From positions 62,001-126,000 of the forward strand of contig NZ_SSNL01000006.1 in the NCBI RefSeq assembly GCF_007004735.1: a DNA stretch of 64,000 bases. The letters run 5' to 3'. The position numbers and the translations under genes are program-made. Of the stretch, positions 1 to 8,547 are shown piece after piece. Under the pieces are notes generated by a model. That model made no database searches. It was not told the DNA's origin and saw nothing but the letters and a program-made list of their open reading frames with translations. Positions within the stretch are counted from its first letter, which is position 1; each line of letters begins with the position of its first letter. Source of the stretch: Salinigranum halophilum (lineage in GTDB: Archaea > Halobacteriota > Halobacteria > Halobacteriales > Haloferacaceae).

Positions 1-850
1 TCGACGGCTTCGAAACCTGTGGGGCGATGGCCGACCCGTCGTAGGAGTAGACGGCCTCGTACTCGGCCGACTCACCCGCGTGGGCGTACGCGGGAATCTC
101 GACCGTGTCCCCGGTCTGGGCTTCGAGGAACCGCACCGTTCGGTCGTCGGCCTCGACGATTCCCGCCTTGCCGCCCATCTCGATGGCCATGTTCGCGAGG
201 ACCAGCCGTTCGTAGATGGGCAGCGACTCGACGGTCGACCCCGCGTACTCGGCGGCCCGGTACGTACAGCCGTCGAAGCCGACGTCGCCGATGAACCGCA
301 AGATGAGGTCCTTCGCGTACACGCCGTCCGCGAGGTCGCCGTCGACCTCGAACCGGAGGGTCGTCGGGACGCGGAACCACAGCTCGCCGGTGGCGAGTGC
401 CGTCCCCAGGTCCGAGGAGCCGACGCCGGTCCCGAAGCCCCCGAGTCCGCCGTAGGTCGTCGAGTGTGAGTCCGCGCCGATGACCAGGTCACCGGGTCCG
501 ACGAACCCCTCCTCGACGAGCACCTGGTGACAGATGCCGTCGCCGACGTCGTACTGCGCCGCCCCGTGTTCGGCCGCGAACTCCCGGAGCCGGTTGTGGT
601 TGTTCGCGGCCTGCACGCCGTCGGCGGGCGCGTGGTGGTCGATGGTGAACACGGTCCGCTCGGGGGCGAACAGCGTCCCGTCCCCGCCGGTCACCTCCTC
701 GAAGGTGTCGAACGCGAGGGGGCCGGTGATGTCGTGAGCCATCGCGACGTCGATGTGCGCTTCGACGTACTCGCCCGCACGGACGTCCGCGCCCGATTTC
801 GCGGAGAGGAGGTTCTCCGCGAACGTCTTGGTCTCGTCGCGGTCGCGCAT
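1..850 (-). CDS. Aconitase/3-isopropylmalate dehydratase large-subunit family hydratase (partial, C-terminus off the left edge)
   Basis: The protein starts MRDRDETKTFAENLL and is open to the window edge, giving about 283 residues. It shows family hallmarks of a [4Fe-4S] hydro-lyase large subunit: AHDITGP near residue 38, TIDHHAPADG near 70, GDGICHQVL near 104, GADSHSTTYGGLG near 125 and FGTGVGSSDL near 140. The Cys pair of the Fe-S cluster would lie in the missing part. The start codon is shared by TGATG overlap with the lyase gene upstream, so the two are translationally coupled, and a CoA-transferase precedes both. Known family reactions are the hydration or isomerisation of isopropylmalate, homoaconitate, maleate, citraconate or dimethylmaleate. 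With a lyase and CoA-transferase next to it, a catabolic hydratase is more likely than leucine synthesis (inference). A small-subunit gene is expected just left of the window. Confidence 0.88.
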   Translation of the reverse strand, partial: MRDRDETKTFAENLLSAKSGADVRAGEYVEAHIDVAMAHDITGPLAFDTFEEVTGGDGTLFAPERTVFTIDHHAPADGVQAANNHNRLREFAAEHGAAQYDVGDGICHQVLVEEGFVGPGDLVIGADSHSTTYGGLGGFGTGVGSSDLGTALATGELWFRVPTTLRFEVDGDLADGVYAKDLILRFIGDVGFDGCTYRAAEYAGSTVESLPIYERLVLANMAIEMGGKAGIVEADDRTVRFLEAQTGDTVEIPAYAHAGESAEYEAVYSYDGSAIAPQVSKPS

Positions 851-1845
851 CACTGCTCGCCTCCCATATCACCCATGTTACCCTCGCGAGAGCCGGTGGC
901 GGCCGACGAGACCGTCTCCAGCACCCGCTCGACGGTCCCGCCCATGAGAACGTGGCTCGTCGCGCCGAGGCCGAGTCGGTCGGACACCTCGCGGGCGACC
1001 GCCTCCACTCGCGCGACGTCCGCCGAGACGTCGACGTCCATCCCGTCGAGCATCCGGACCAGGTCCTCCGTCGGGGTGTTGCCGACGCCTCGCAGCCCGC
1101 CCGGGAGGACGACGCCGCCGCCGAGTCCGCACACCGAGGAGTCGAAGCGGTCGACGCCACACTGCATCGCGACGAGCGTGTTCGCGAGGCTCATCCCGTT
1201 CGTGTCGTGCAGGTGGAGCCCGACGTCCAGGTCGGGGTGCCGCTCGAACACCGCGGTGAACAGCTCGTACACCTCACGCGGGTTCGCGAGCCCCATCGTC
1301 GTCGCCAGCGTCACCTCGTCGACGCCCGCCTCGACGACCCGGTCGACGACGGTCAGCGTCGCCTCCATCGGGATGCGCCCCTCGTAGGGGCAGTAGAAGC
1401 TCGTCCCCATCCCGGCTTCGACCGCGATGCCGTGGTCGTGTGCGAGGTCGACCGTCGCCTCGATCTCGTCCAGTGTCTCTGCGACCGTCATCGACTGGTT
1501 CTTCGCGCTATAGCTCTCTGAGACCGTCACGAGCGCGTTCACCTTGTCGACCTCGGCCGCGACGGCACGTTCGGTGCCGATTCGATTGGGGACGAGCGCG
1601 CGATAGGTCACCTCGGGGTTGCGGTCGATCCGTCTCGCGACCTCGTCGGCGTCTCGCAGCGTGGGGACCGCCTTCGGGTGCGTGAAGGAGGTGAACTCGA
1701 TCTCGTCGACGCCGGTGGTCGACAGCGCGTCGATGAGTTCGACCTTCTCGGCCGTCGGGACGAACTCGTCCAGTCGCTGAAAGCCGTCTCGCGGGAGCAT
1801 CTCGACCAGGTGGGCTTCGTCGGGGAGCGAAAGCGAGAAGGTCAT
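850..1845 (-). CDS. HMG-CoA lyase-like (DRE-TIM) lyase
   Basis: This 331-residue protein belongs to the HMG-CoA lyase branch of the DRE-TIM metallolyases. It has the substrate and metal loop MLPRDGFQ (residues 16-23), the metal-binding HLHDTNG (211-217) and the signature region SSVCGLGGG (236-244) followed by GVGNTPTEDLV. In true HMG-CoA lyases the signature reads SVAGLGGC, with a mobile catalytic cysteine at the last position. Here that position is Gly244, and a cysteine sits at 239 instead. The family cleaves 3-hydroxy-3-methyl acyl-CoA esters to a ketone or ketoacid plus acetyl-CoA. The changed signature and the flanking CoA-transferase and hydratase point to a different hydroxyacyl-CoA such as a citramalyl-CoA (inference). 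The gene overlaps both neighbours by a few bases. Confidence 0.82.
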   Translation of the reverse strand: MTFSLSLPDEAHLVEMLPRDGFQRLDEFVPTAEKVELIDALSTTGVDEIEFTSFTHPKAVPTLRDADEVARRIDRNPEVTYRALVPNRIGTERAVAAEVDKVNALVTVSESYSAKNQSMTVAETLDEIEATVDLAHDHGIAVEAGMGTSFYCPYEGRIPMEATLTVVDRVVEAGVDEVTLATTMGLANPREVYELFTAVFERHPDLDVGLHLHDTNGMSLANTLVAMQCGVDRFDSSVCGLGGGVVLPGGLRGVGNTPTEDLVRMLDGMDVDVSADVARVEAVAREVSDRLGLGATSHVLMGGTVERVLETVSSAATGSREGNMGDMGGEQ

Positions 1846-3053
1846 ATCACACCCTCCGCGTCGAGTTCGACGAGCGTCTCCGCGTCGTACCCCAGGATGT
1901 CGCCGTACACCCGGTCGTTGTGCGCGCCGAGGGCGGGACCGAGAAAGTCGATGCCGCCGGGCGTCTCGCTGAAACGAGGAAAGGTGTTCTGGACGCGAAC
2001 CTCGCCCACGTCGGGGTCGTCGACAGAGACCACCGCCTCGCGCGCCCGATAGTGCTCGTCGGCGAGGATGTCCTCGACGTTGTAGACGGGGCCGAGAGTC
2101 GCATCACACGCCTCGAAGCGGGCCATGACCTCCTCGCGCGTGTGTCGGTCCATCCACTCTTGGATGATGGCGTCGAGTTCGTCGCGGTTCGCCACGCGCG
2201 CGGCGTTGTCCGCGAAACGCGGGTCGTCTCTGAGGTCGGGCCGCTCGATGGCCTCGAGCGTCCGCATGGCGAGCGGCTGTGCGCTCGCGGAGATGGCGAC
2301 CCAGCGGTCGTCTTTCGTGCGGTAGACGTTCCGCGGTGCCGAGGAGTTCGACTGGTTGCCCGACCGCTCTTCGATCTCGCCGAGGAGGTCGTAGCTGAGC
2401 GGCTGTGGCCCGAGCAGGCTGAAGATGGGCTCGATGAGGCTGGTGTCGATGACCTGGCCCGACCCGCCGTTGACGTCGCGGTGATAGAGCGCGAACGCGA
2501 CGGCGAACGTCGAGAAGAGCGCGGCGATGCTGTCGGCCAGCCCCGTCGGCGGCAACAGCGGTGGTCGGTCGGGAAACCCGTTCAGATACGCGAAGCCGCT
2601 CATCGCTTCCGCCAGGGTGCCGAACCCCGGGCGGTTCGCGTACGGACCGTCCTGGCCGAACCCCGAGACCCTGAGCATCACCAGGCCCGGGTTCAGCTCC
2701 TGTAGGCGGTCGTACCCGAGGTTCCACTTCTCGAACGTCCCGGGGCGGAAGTTCTCGACGAGGACGTCCGCCTCGCTCACGAGGTCCTCGAAGACCACCT
2801 GGCCCCGCTCGCTCCCGAGGTCGAGGGTGACTGACTGCTTGTTCCGGCCCAGATACTTCCACCAGAGGCCGGCCCCGTTCTTCTGTGGGCCGAAGTTACG
2901 GAGGTGGTCGCCGAACGCCGGATGTTCGATCTTGATGACGGTCGCGCCGAAGTCGGCGAGGATCCGACCGACGGTCGGTCCGGAGATCATCGAGCCGGCC
3001 TCGATGACGGTGACGCCGTCGAGTGGCCGCACGGCAGTAGTTGAATCTGACAT
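1842..3053 (-). CDS. Class III (CaiB/BaiF family) CoA-transferase
   Basis: This 403-residue protein is chosen from the ATG at 3053 (MSDSTTAVRPLDG); an in-frame GTG-type extension to 3116 adds residues unlike the family. Family III CoA-transferases move CoA between carboxylates through an aspartyl-CoA thioester. The N-terminal LDGVTVIEAGSMISGP, the KIEHP motif near residue 41, VTLDLGSERG near 75, LVENFRPG near 98 and the catalytic Asp174 in GLADSIAAL are all present, and the length is typical. The stop overlaps the lyase start as ATGA. The gene heads a three-gene operon (CoA-transferase, lyase, hydratase), so it probably activates the hydroxy acid that the lyase cleaves (inference). Confidence 0.88.
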   Translation of the reverse strand: MSDSTTAVRPLDGVTVIEAGSMISGPTVGRILADFGATVIKIEHPAFGDHLRNFGPQKNGAGLWWKYLGRNKQSVTLDLGSERGQVVFEDLVSEADVLVENFRPGTFEKWNLGYDRLQELNPGLVMLRVSGFGQDGPYANRPGFGTLAEAMSGFAYLNGFPDRPPLLPPTGLADSIAALFSTFAVAFALYHRDVNGGSGQVIDTSLIEPIFSLLGPQPLSYDLLGEIEERSGNQSNSSAPRNVYRTKDDRWVAISASAQPLAMRTLEAIERPDLRDDPRFADNAARVANRDELDAIIQEWMDRHTREEVMARFEACDATLGPVYNVEDILADEHYRAREAVVSVDDPDVGEVRVQNTFPRFSETPGGIDFLGPALGAHNDRVYGDILGYDAETLVELDAEGVI

Positions 3054-3194
3054 GGCTGGTGCTGGTGCGTACTCCCCCGTGTCGCGCTCCGAGGGGCGAC
3101 GCGGCGATAGTGGCACAGATTGGCACCCACGGGCAATAAAGATGGCCGACCCGCCGGGTCGGCCAGGCGGTCTCGGCGGGTCGCCGGTGAGCGC

Positions 3195-3866
3195 TCAGAA
3201 CAGCTCGACCCGCATGCCGCGCGCCTCGACGTCGTCCGCGAACGCCTCGGCGTCCGTCTCGATGGCCTCGAACGTGTCGTAGTGCACCGGGAGGACGAGC
3301 GCCGCACCGACGGCCTCGGCGAGGGCGGCCGCCTCGTGACGGTCCATCGTGTAGGTCCCGCCGATGGGCGGGATGACGACGTCCGCGCGGAGGTCGCGGT
3401 GGTCGTCGAGGAAGTCGGTGTCGCTCGGGAAGTAGACGGTAGTGTCACCGATGTCCACCACCACCCCGACGACCTCACCCACCGCGTGGTACGGGTTCCC
3501 GTCGTCGTCGACGTGGTCGCCGTCGGCGCGGTTGTACGCCGGGACCGCCTCGACCGAGAGCCCATGGACCGTGACGGTCGCGTCGGCCGCCAGAGGCGTC
3601 ACTGGTCGGCCGAGGTCGCTCGTGTCGATGGCCTCGTAGGCGACGACCGTCGTCGCGTCGTTCGAGACCGCGTCGATGCCGTCGGGGTCGTAGTGGTCGT
3701 CGTCGTCGTGGGTCACGACCACGACGTCGGCGTCACCCGGTTCACCGTCGACGACGTCGCGCCACGGGTCGATGTAGACGACCACGCCTTCGGACTCGAT
3801 GCGCACGCTCGCGTGGCCGGGGTGGGAGAACTCGATGCCGTCGTACGCGACTCCGTCGACTACCAT
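3195..3866 (-). CDS. Metallo-beta-lactamase-fold metal-dependent hydrolase, UPF0173-like
   Basis: This 223-residue protein has the order of motifs of small MBL-fold hydrolases: SHPGHASVRI near residue 14, DPWRDVV near 33, THDDDDHYDP near 52, FPSDTDF near 145 and LPVHYDTF near 193. The canonical HxHxDH metal motif reads H53-D-D55-D-D57-H58, so the second histidine is replaced by Asp. Either Asp55 serves as the ligand or the metal site is altered. It lies between two CoA-transferases on the same strand with short gaps and may be co-transcribed. The substrate is unknown. Confidence 0.75.
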   Translation of the reverse strand: MVVDGVAYDGIEFSHPGHASVRIESEGVVVYIDPWRDVVDGEPGDADVVVVTHDDDDHYDPDGIDAVSNDATTVVAYEAIDTSDLGRPVTPLAADATVTVHGLSVEAVPAYNRADGDHVDDDGNPYHAVGEVVGVVVDIGDTTVYFPSDTDFLDDHRDLRADVVIPPIGGTYTMDRHEAAALAEAVGAALVLPVHYDTFEAIETDAEAFADDVEARGMRVELF

Positions 3867-3903
3867 ACCCGACCGTCGGCGGCGACGGTGATAGAGGTGG
3901 GGG

Positions 3904-5127
3904 CTAGACGACCTCGTCAGCCTCGAACGCCTCGCGTTCCGCCGGCGAGTAGCCGTACTCGGCCAGCACCTCGTCTGTGTGTTCGCCGAGGAGCGGCGGG
4001 TGCGCTCGAATCGACGCCGGCGTCCGCGAGAAGTGCATCGGCGTGCCCGACATCTCCACCACCCCCGCCGTGGGGTGGTCGACCGACTGGCGCATCCCCC
4101 GCGCGCGGACCTGTTCGCGGTCGAACACCGATTCGAGGTCCTCGACGGGGCTCGCGGGGACGCCCTCGCTGTCGAGCAGTTCTACCGCCTCCGCGGTCGT
4201 GTACGCCGAGAGTTCCGCGTCGAGGAGCGGGTCCAGCACGTCGCGGTGCTCGACCCGCGCCTCGTTGGTGGCGAACCGCTCGTCGTCGACGAGGTCCGCG
4301 CGGTCGATGGCGCGGCAGAAACGCGGCCACATGTTCTCCGAGGAGACGGCGACGACGACGTAACCGTCGCTTGTGGTGAGTGCCTGGTACGGCGCGATGT
4401 TGGGGTGTTTCGAGCCCATCCGTCCGGGCGGCCTCTCGGTCGCGAAGTACTGGCTCGCCATGTACGACATCCACGCGACCTGCCCGTCGAAGAGGCTCAC
4501 GTCCACCTTCTGTCCCTCGCCGGTCCGCTCGCGCTCGAAGAGCGCGGCGAGGACGGCCTGCGTGGTGTACATCCCCGCGCCGATGTCGGCGATAGCGACG
4601 CCGACGCGCACGGGCGCGCCGTCTTCGGGGCCGGTGATGCTCATCATCCCCGCCTCCGCCTGGATGGCGATGTCGTACGCCGCCCGGTCGCGGTCGGGTC
4701 CCCACTCGCCGTAGCCAGAGAGCGAGGCGTACACCAGTTGGGGGTTCTCCGCCGCGAGGTCGTCGTAGCCGAGTCCCCACGCGTCCATCTTCCCGACGCG
4801 GAAGTTCTCGACGACGACGTCCGCCTCCCGGGCGATGCGCCGGAAGACCGCTCGGCCGTCCTCGCACCCGAGGTCGAGCGTCACCGACCGCTTGTTGCGG
4901 TTGACGCTCAGGTAGTACGACGACTCGTCGCTGTCGCCGTACGTCGGCGGGCGGAACCCGCGCGTCTGGTCGCCGACCCCCGGCCGCTCGATCTTGATCA
5001 CGTCGGCACCGAGGTCGCCGAGTTGCATCGTACAGAACGGCCCCGCGAGGACGCGCGAGGCGTCGAGGACGGTCACGCCGTCGAGGGGGCCCACGTCACC
5101 CGTGGGATGCTGTGCTTCACCCACCAT
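3904..5127 (-). CDS. Class III (CaiB/BaiF family) CoA-transferase, second copy
   Basis: This 407-residue protein has the family pattern: LDGVTVLDASRVLAGP (15-30), KIERPGVGDQTR (45-56), VTLDLGCEDGRAVF near 82, VVENFRVGKM near 105 and the catalytic Asp181 in VAIADIGAGM. It is clearly paralogous to the protein at 1842-3053 but divergent (for example SYYLSVNRNKRS against WWKYLGRNKQS), so the two probably use different acids. The C-terminal TPASIRAHPPLLGEHTDEVL is typical for family members closest to formyl-CoA and succinyl-CoA-dependent transferases. The substrate is not predictable from sequence alone. Confidence 0.87.
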   Translation of the reverse strand: MVGEAQHPTGDVGPLDGVTVLDASRVLAGPFCTMQLGDLGADVIKIERPGVGDQTRGFRPPTYGDSDESSYYLSVNRNKRSVTLDLGCEDGRAVFRRIAREADVVVENFRVGKMDAWGLGYDDLAAENPQLVYASLSGYGEWGPDRDRAAYDIAIQAEAGMMSITGPEDGAPVRVGVAIADIGAGMYTTQAVLAALFERERTGEGQKVDVSLFDGQVAWMSYMASQYFATERPPGRMGSKHPNIAPYQALTTSDGYVVVAVSSENMWPRFCRAIDRADLVDDERFATNEARVEHRDVLDPLLDAELSAYTTAEAVELLDSEGVPASPVEDLESVFDREQVRARGMRQSVDHPTAGVVEMSGTPMHFSRTPASIRAHPPLLGEHTDEVLAEYGYSPAEREAFEADEVV

Positions 5128-5277
5128 GGGCGTCGGTGGGGGCCGCGGCGGTCAGAGTGTGAGACGGGCAGTCGTGCGCGGACATACCCGAGGGAAGTGA
5201 CCGTTCCACATAATCGTATGGTCTCCGGTGGTGACACCGAGGCTCGCCGACGCGCGTCTCAGCGGGCCGTCACGAAC

Positions 5278-5285
5278 AGTTATAC
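5278..5285 (+). promoter_or_regulatory. Archaeal TATA box for the MmgE/PrpD gene
   Basis: The sequence AGTTATAC lies about 27 to 30 bp upstream of the ATG at 5308, in otherwise GC-rich DNA. This spacing fits a TATA box with a very short leader or leaderless transcript, as is common in haloarchaea. Confidence 0.45.
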
Positions 5286-5307
5286 CGGCGTGGGGTGAGC
5301 GACTCAC

Positions 5308-6672
5308 ATGGTTAGCGTGCCGGAAGACAGCGCCTGGCTCAGCGACGTCGCAGCGTTCCTCTCTGGCCCCGTTCCGCCCGCGGTCCGAGACCGGGGGGCG
5401 CAGGTCGTCGCGGACGTCCTCACGGCGACCGTCGCGGGCGCGGCCGTCCCGGCGAACGACGCCGTCTCCGCGCAGGTGGCGCTCGGGGCGGGCGACGCCT
5501 CCGTCGTGGGGACGGAACGGACGGCCGACGCGGGCAGCGCCGCACTCTTGAACGGGACGGCGAGCATCTCACAGGAGATCGAAGAGGGACACAACACCGG
5601 CGGGCACGTCGGGGCCGGCGTCGTCGTCGGGGGGTTCGCCCTCGCAGAGCACGCCGACGCCGACGGCGAACGCCTCGTCGAAGGGGTGGTGAAGGCGTAC
5701 GAACTGTGTGCACGCATCGAGAACGCCATCTTCCTCATGAAAGACCGGATGAACGAGGCGCTCCCGTGGCTCGTCCGTGACCCCCACTCGACGTGGACGA
5801 CGCTCGGGCCCGCGGTCGCGGGGGCCATCGCGCTCGGTGCCGACGAGGAAGCAGTGCTGGAGGCGTTCAGACTCGGGGCGAACCTGGCCGTGGTCTCGAT
5901 GTGGGACCCCTACCGCGAGGGTGCGCCGGCGCGGAACTACACCGCGGGGTTCTCCGCACAGGCGGGCGTCAACGCGGCGCTGTTGGCCGACTCCGGGCTC
6001 GCGGGGTCGCGCGCGGCCATGCATCACGTGTACGACCCGCTCCGGGAACTGAAAGGCGAGGCGTTCGACCGCGCCTTCGCCGAACTCGGTGAGACGTGGG
6101 AGATCGAGACGAACTACTACAAGTTCGCCCCGTCGTGTCGGTACACCCACGCCCCGCTGGGTGCGGTCGAAGAACTCGCCGACGAGGTCGACGTCGAACG
6201 GGTCGACGCCATCGACGTCTACTCGTATCGCAACGCCTGCGACCTCGACTACACCGACTACACCAACGCGACGAGCGCGAAGTTCTCCATCCCCTACGTC
6301 CTCGCGCGCTACCTCACGAGCGGCCCGTTCTGGCTCGACGACTTCGACGAGACGTCCCTCTCGGACCCCGCGGTCCGGGCGCTCGCAGCGCGCGTCAGCG
6401 TTCACTACGACGAACAGTACGAGGAGACGTTCCCCGAACACTGGAGCGCGCGCGTCGCGGTGACCCACACCGACGGGTCGACCGTGGCGGCCGAGTGCAT
6501 CGACCCGCCGGGCGACTACCGGAACTTCCCGGGGACGGACGCCCTCCGAGAGAAGTGGCGGCGACTGCTCGCGTCCCGCCTCGACGACGCGGACGAGGCG
6601 TTCGACGCGCTCGTGTCGATTCGCGAGCGTGACGCGCGCGCCGTCGGCGAGGCGCTCAGACGCGGTCCCTGA
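5308..6672 (+). CDS. MmgE/PrpD family protein (2-methylcitrate dehydratase-like), copy 1
   Basis: This 454-residue protein belongs to the MmgE/PrpD family, whose known members include 2-methylcitrate dehydratase, cis-aconitate decarboxylase and immunoglobulin-like epimerase/dehydratases acting on branched tricarboxylates. Family landmarks are the N-terminal helical domain with EGHNTGGHVGAG (near residue 92), VVKAYELCARI near 128, YYKFAPSCRYTHAPLG near 270 (the conserved K-x-x-SCRYTH stretch) and NATSAKFSIPYVLARYL near 322. It is divergent from the operons on either side and has its own TATA box. It probably dehydrates or hydrates an intermediate of the surrounding pathway (inference). A paralogue lies at 11133-12518. 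Confidence 0.85.
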   Translation: MVSVPEDSAWLSDVAAFLSGPVPPAVRDRGAQVVADVLTATVAGAAVPANDAVSAQVALGAGDASVVGTERTADAGSAALLNGTASISQEIEEGHNTGGHVGAGVVVGGFALAEHADADGERLVEGVVKAYELCARIENAIFLMKDRMNEALPWLVRDPHSTWTTLGPAVAGAIALGADEEAVLEAFRLGANLAVVSMWDPYREGAPARNYTAGFSAQAGVNAALLADSGLAGSRAAMHHVYDPLRELKGEAFDRAFAELGETWEIETNYYKFAPSCRYTHAPLGAVEELADEVDVERVDAIDVYSYRNACDLDYTDYTNATSAKFSIPYVLARYLTSGPFWLDDFDETSLSDPAVRALAARVSVHYDEQYEETFPEHWSARVAVTHTDGSTVAAECIDPPGDYRNFPGTDALREKWRRLLASRLDDADEAFDALVSIRERDARAVGEALRRGP

Positions 6673-6717
6673 GGTCGTCTTCTGGACCGAGGGTCCCACA
6701 CGCGAGGGTCAGTCGGG

Positions 6718-7491
6718 TCAGTGCGCCGTGTAGCCGCCGTCGACGACGAGACACTGTCCGGTGATGTATCGCCCGAGGTCCGAGGCGAGGAACGCGGCCA
6801 TCGCGCCGACGTCGTCGGGGTCGCCGAGGTACGGAAGCAGCGTCGCCGATTCGAGGAAGGCGCTCGAGTCGGGGTCCGACAGCGCCTCCCGGGTGAGTTC
6901 CGTCCGGACGACGCCGGGGCAGATAGCGTTGACGAGGACGGGCACGTCCGCGTAGTCCACGGCCAGTTGCCGGGTGAGCGAGACGACACCGCCCTTCGAG
7001 GCGAGGTAGGCCGGCTTCCGCGGACGACCCACGAGCGCGAGCTGGGAGGCGACGTTGATGACCCGGGCGGCGGGGCTCCGTTTCAACACGGGCATCGCGT
7101 GGTGGACGCCGTGGTAGACGCCGGTGAGGTTCACCCCGAGGACGCGGTCCCAGGTCTCGGGTGTCGTCTCCTCGACAGTGCCGTCGTGTGAGACGCCGGC
7201 GTTGTTGACGAGCACGTCGAGCCCGCCGTAGGACGCGACGGTCTCGGCGACCAGCGCCTCGACCGCGTCGCCGTCGGCGACGTCGGTCTCGACGTAGCGC
7301 GCCTCGCCGCCGGCTGTTTCGATGGCCTCGACGGTGGGGACGACCTCGCCCGTCGGCGGTGTCTCGTCGACGTCGGCGACGACGACGCTCGCACCTGCCT
7401 GCGCGAGCGCGAGGGCGATGCCGCGGCCGATACCGGCGCTCGCGCCGGTGACGATGGCGACCCGGTCAGTGAGGGAGATTTCGAGCGACAT
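6718..7491 (-). CDS. Short-chain dehydrogenase/reductase (SDR), linked to the Liv operon
   Basis: This 257-residue classical SDR has the cofactor motif TGASAGIG (near residue 15), NNAGVSHDG near 94 and the catalytic YLASK near 161 with NVASQLA before it. It ends in DGGYTAH, a common SDR C-terminus. The ATG at 7491 is preferred; a GTG at 7503 would overlap the permease stop. It is the last gene after the Liv-type SBP and two permeases on the same strand, so it probably acts on the imported compound or a hydroxy intermediate. Substrate and preference for NAD or NADP are not clear. Confidence 0.88.
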   Translation of the reverse strand: MSLEISLTDRVAIVTGASAGIGRGIALALAQAGASVVVADVDETPPTGEVVPTVEAIETAGGEARYVETDVADGDAVEALVAETVASYGGLDVLVNNAGVSHDGTVEETTPETWDRVLGVNLTGVYHGVHHAMPVLKRSPAARVINVASQLALVGRPRKPAYLASKGGVVSLTRQLAVDYADVPVLVNAICPGVVRTELTREALSDPDSSAFLESATLLPYLGDPDDVGAMAAFLASDLGRYITGQCLVVDGGYTAH

Positions 7492-7499
7492 GGATGACG

Positions 7500-8546
7500 T
7501 CACCGGGAGCGGCCGAACCGCTCGCGGAGCGAGATGAGGCCGTTGGGGAGCAGCAGCGCGATGGCGACGAGCGCGACGCCGTAGACGACGTCGTCGAGGC
7601 CGACGACCTGGTCGACGTTGACGCGGAAGAACTCCGCGAGCGGGAAGACGACGAACGCCCCGAGGATGGGACCGGCGACCGTCCCGATGCCGCCGACGAC
7701 CGCCGGGAGGAGGATTTCGACGTTCTTGAAGAGGCCGAAGACGGTGTCCGGGCGGACGATCTCGAAGTACATGCTCCAGAACGACCCGGCCCACGCGGTG
7801 AAGAAGGCGCTGACGCCCGTCGCGAGCATCTTGTAGCGGTAGGTGGGGATGCCGACGCTGGCGGCGGCGTCCTCGTTCTCCCTGATGGCGAACAGATACA
7901 GCCCCGCCTGGGACTCCCGGATGGCGTAGGCGACCGTCGTGACGACGACGAGCAGGCCGAGGATGAGGTAGTAGTACGGCAGGTCGCTCGTGAACTGGAA
8001 GGCCGCGAGGCCGTAGTCGAGGCCGTAGTCGCGGGGGAACGGGCGGTAGAAGCCGATGGCCCCGCGGAGTTCGCTGACGTTGTTGGTCCCGACCGAGAAC
8101 AGCATCGCGACGGCGAACGTCGCCAGCGCGAAGTAGTGCCCGCGGAGGTTGTACCGGAAGTTGAGGTAGCCGACGGCGAAGCCGACGACCATCGCGACCA
8201 CACCACCGACGAGCATGCCGACCCACGGGTTGACCGCGAAGTCGATGGCGAGCTTCATCGTGGCGTACGCGCCGATGCCGAAGAAGGCGGCGTGGCCGAA
8301 CGAGAAGTAGCCGGTGAAGCCCGAGACGATGTTCCACGACTGGCTGGCGTAGGCGAACACGAGCGTCACGATGAGCATCTTCAGCGTTAACACGGAGCCG
8401 AGGCTGAACCCCAGCAGTTCGAACTCGATGATCATCGGCAAGAGCGCGAGCAGGCCGAAGCCGGCCCCACCCTTCAGCAGGAAGCCGTACGACCAGGCGT
8501 CGAGCCGGGCGCGCACCGTCTCGGTCCCGAGGGCGTCTCGACTCAC
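7500..8546 (-). CDS. livM: Branched-chain amino acid-type ABC transporter permease LivM
   Basis: This 348-residue polytopic membrane protein starts at a GTG. About nine hydrophobic segments begin near residue 30. The family signature SQSWNIVSGFTGYFSFGHAAFFGIGAYA (residues 68-95) is typical of LivM, and the EAA-like loop IRENEDAAASVGIPTYRYK lies near 222. One base separates its start from the LivH stop. Together with LivH, the SBP and the LivF/LivG ATPases nearby it forms a full importer. In this setting the substrate is more likely an organic acid or amide than leucine (inference). Confidence 0.9.
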   Translation of the reverse strand: MSRDALGTETVRARLDAWSYGFLLKGGAGFGLLALLPMIIEFELLGFSLGSVLTLKMLIVTLVFAYASQSWNIVSGFTGYFSFGHAAFFGIGAYATMKLAIDFAVNPWVGMLVGGVVAMVVGFAVGYLNFRYNLRGHYFALATFAVAMLFSVGTNNVSELRGAIGFYRPFPRDYGLDYGLAAFQFTSDLPYYYLILGLLVVVTTVAYAIRESQAGLYLFAIRENEDAAASVGIPTYRYKMLATGVSAFFTAWAGSFWSMYFEIVRPDTVFGLFKNVEILLPAVVGGIGTVAGPILGAFVVFPLAEFFRVNVDQVVGLDDVVYGVALVAIALLLPNGLISLRERFGRSR

Positions 8547-8547
8547 G

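Noticed and set aside
1-850. Assigning the two large hydratase subunits to leucine biosynthesis (LeuC)
   Set aside because: There is no 2-isopropylmalate synthase or isopropylmalate dehydrogenase nearby; the partners are CoA-transferase and lyase genes, which point to catabolism.
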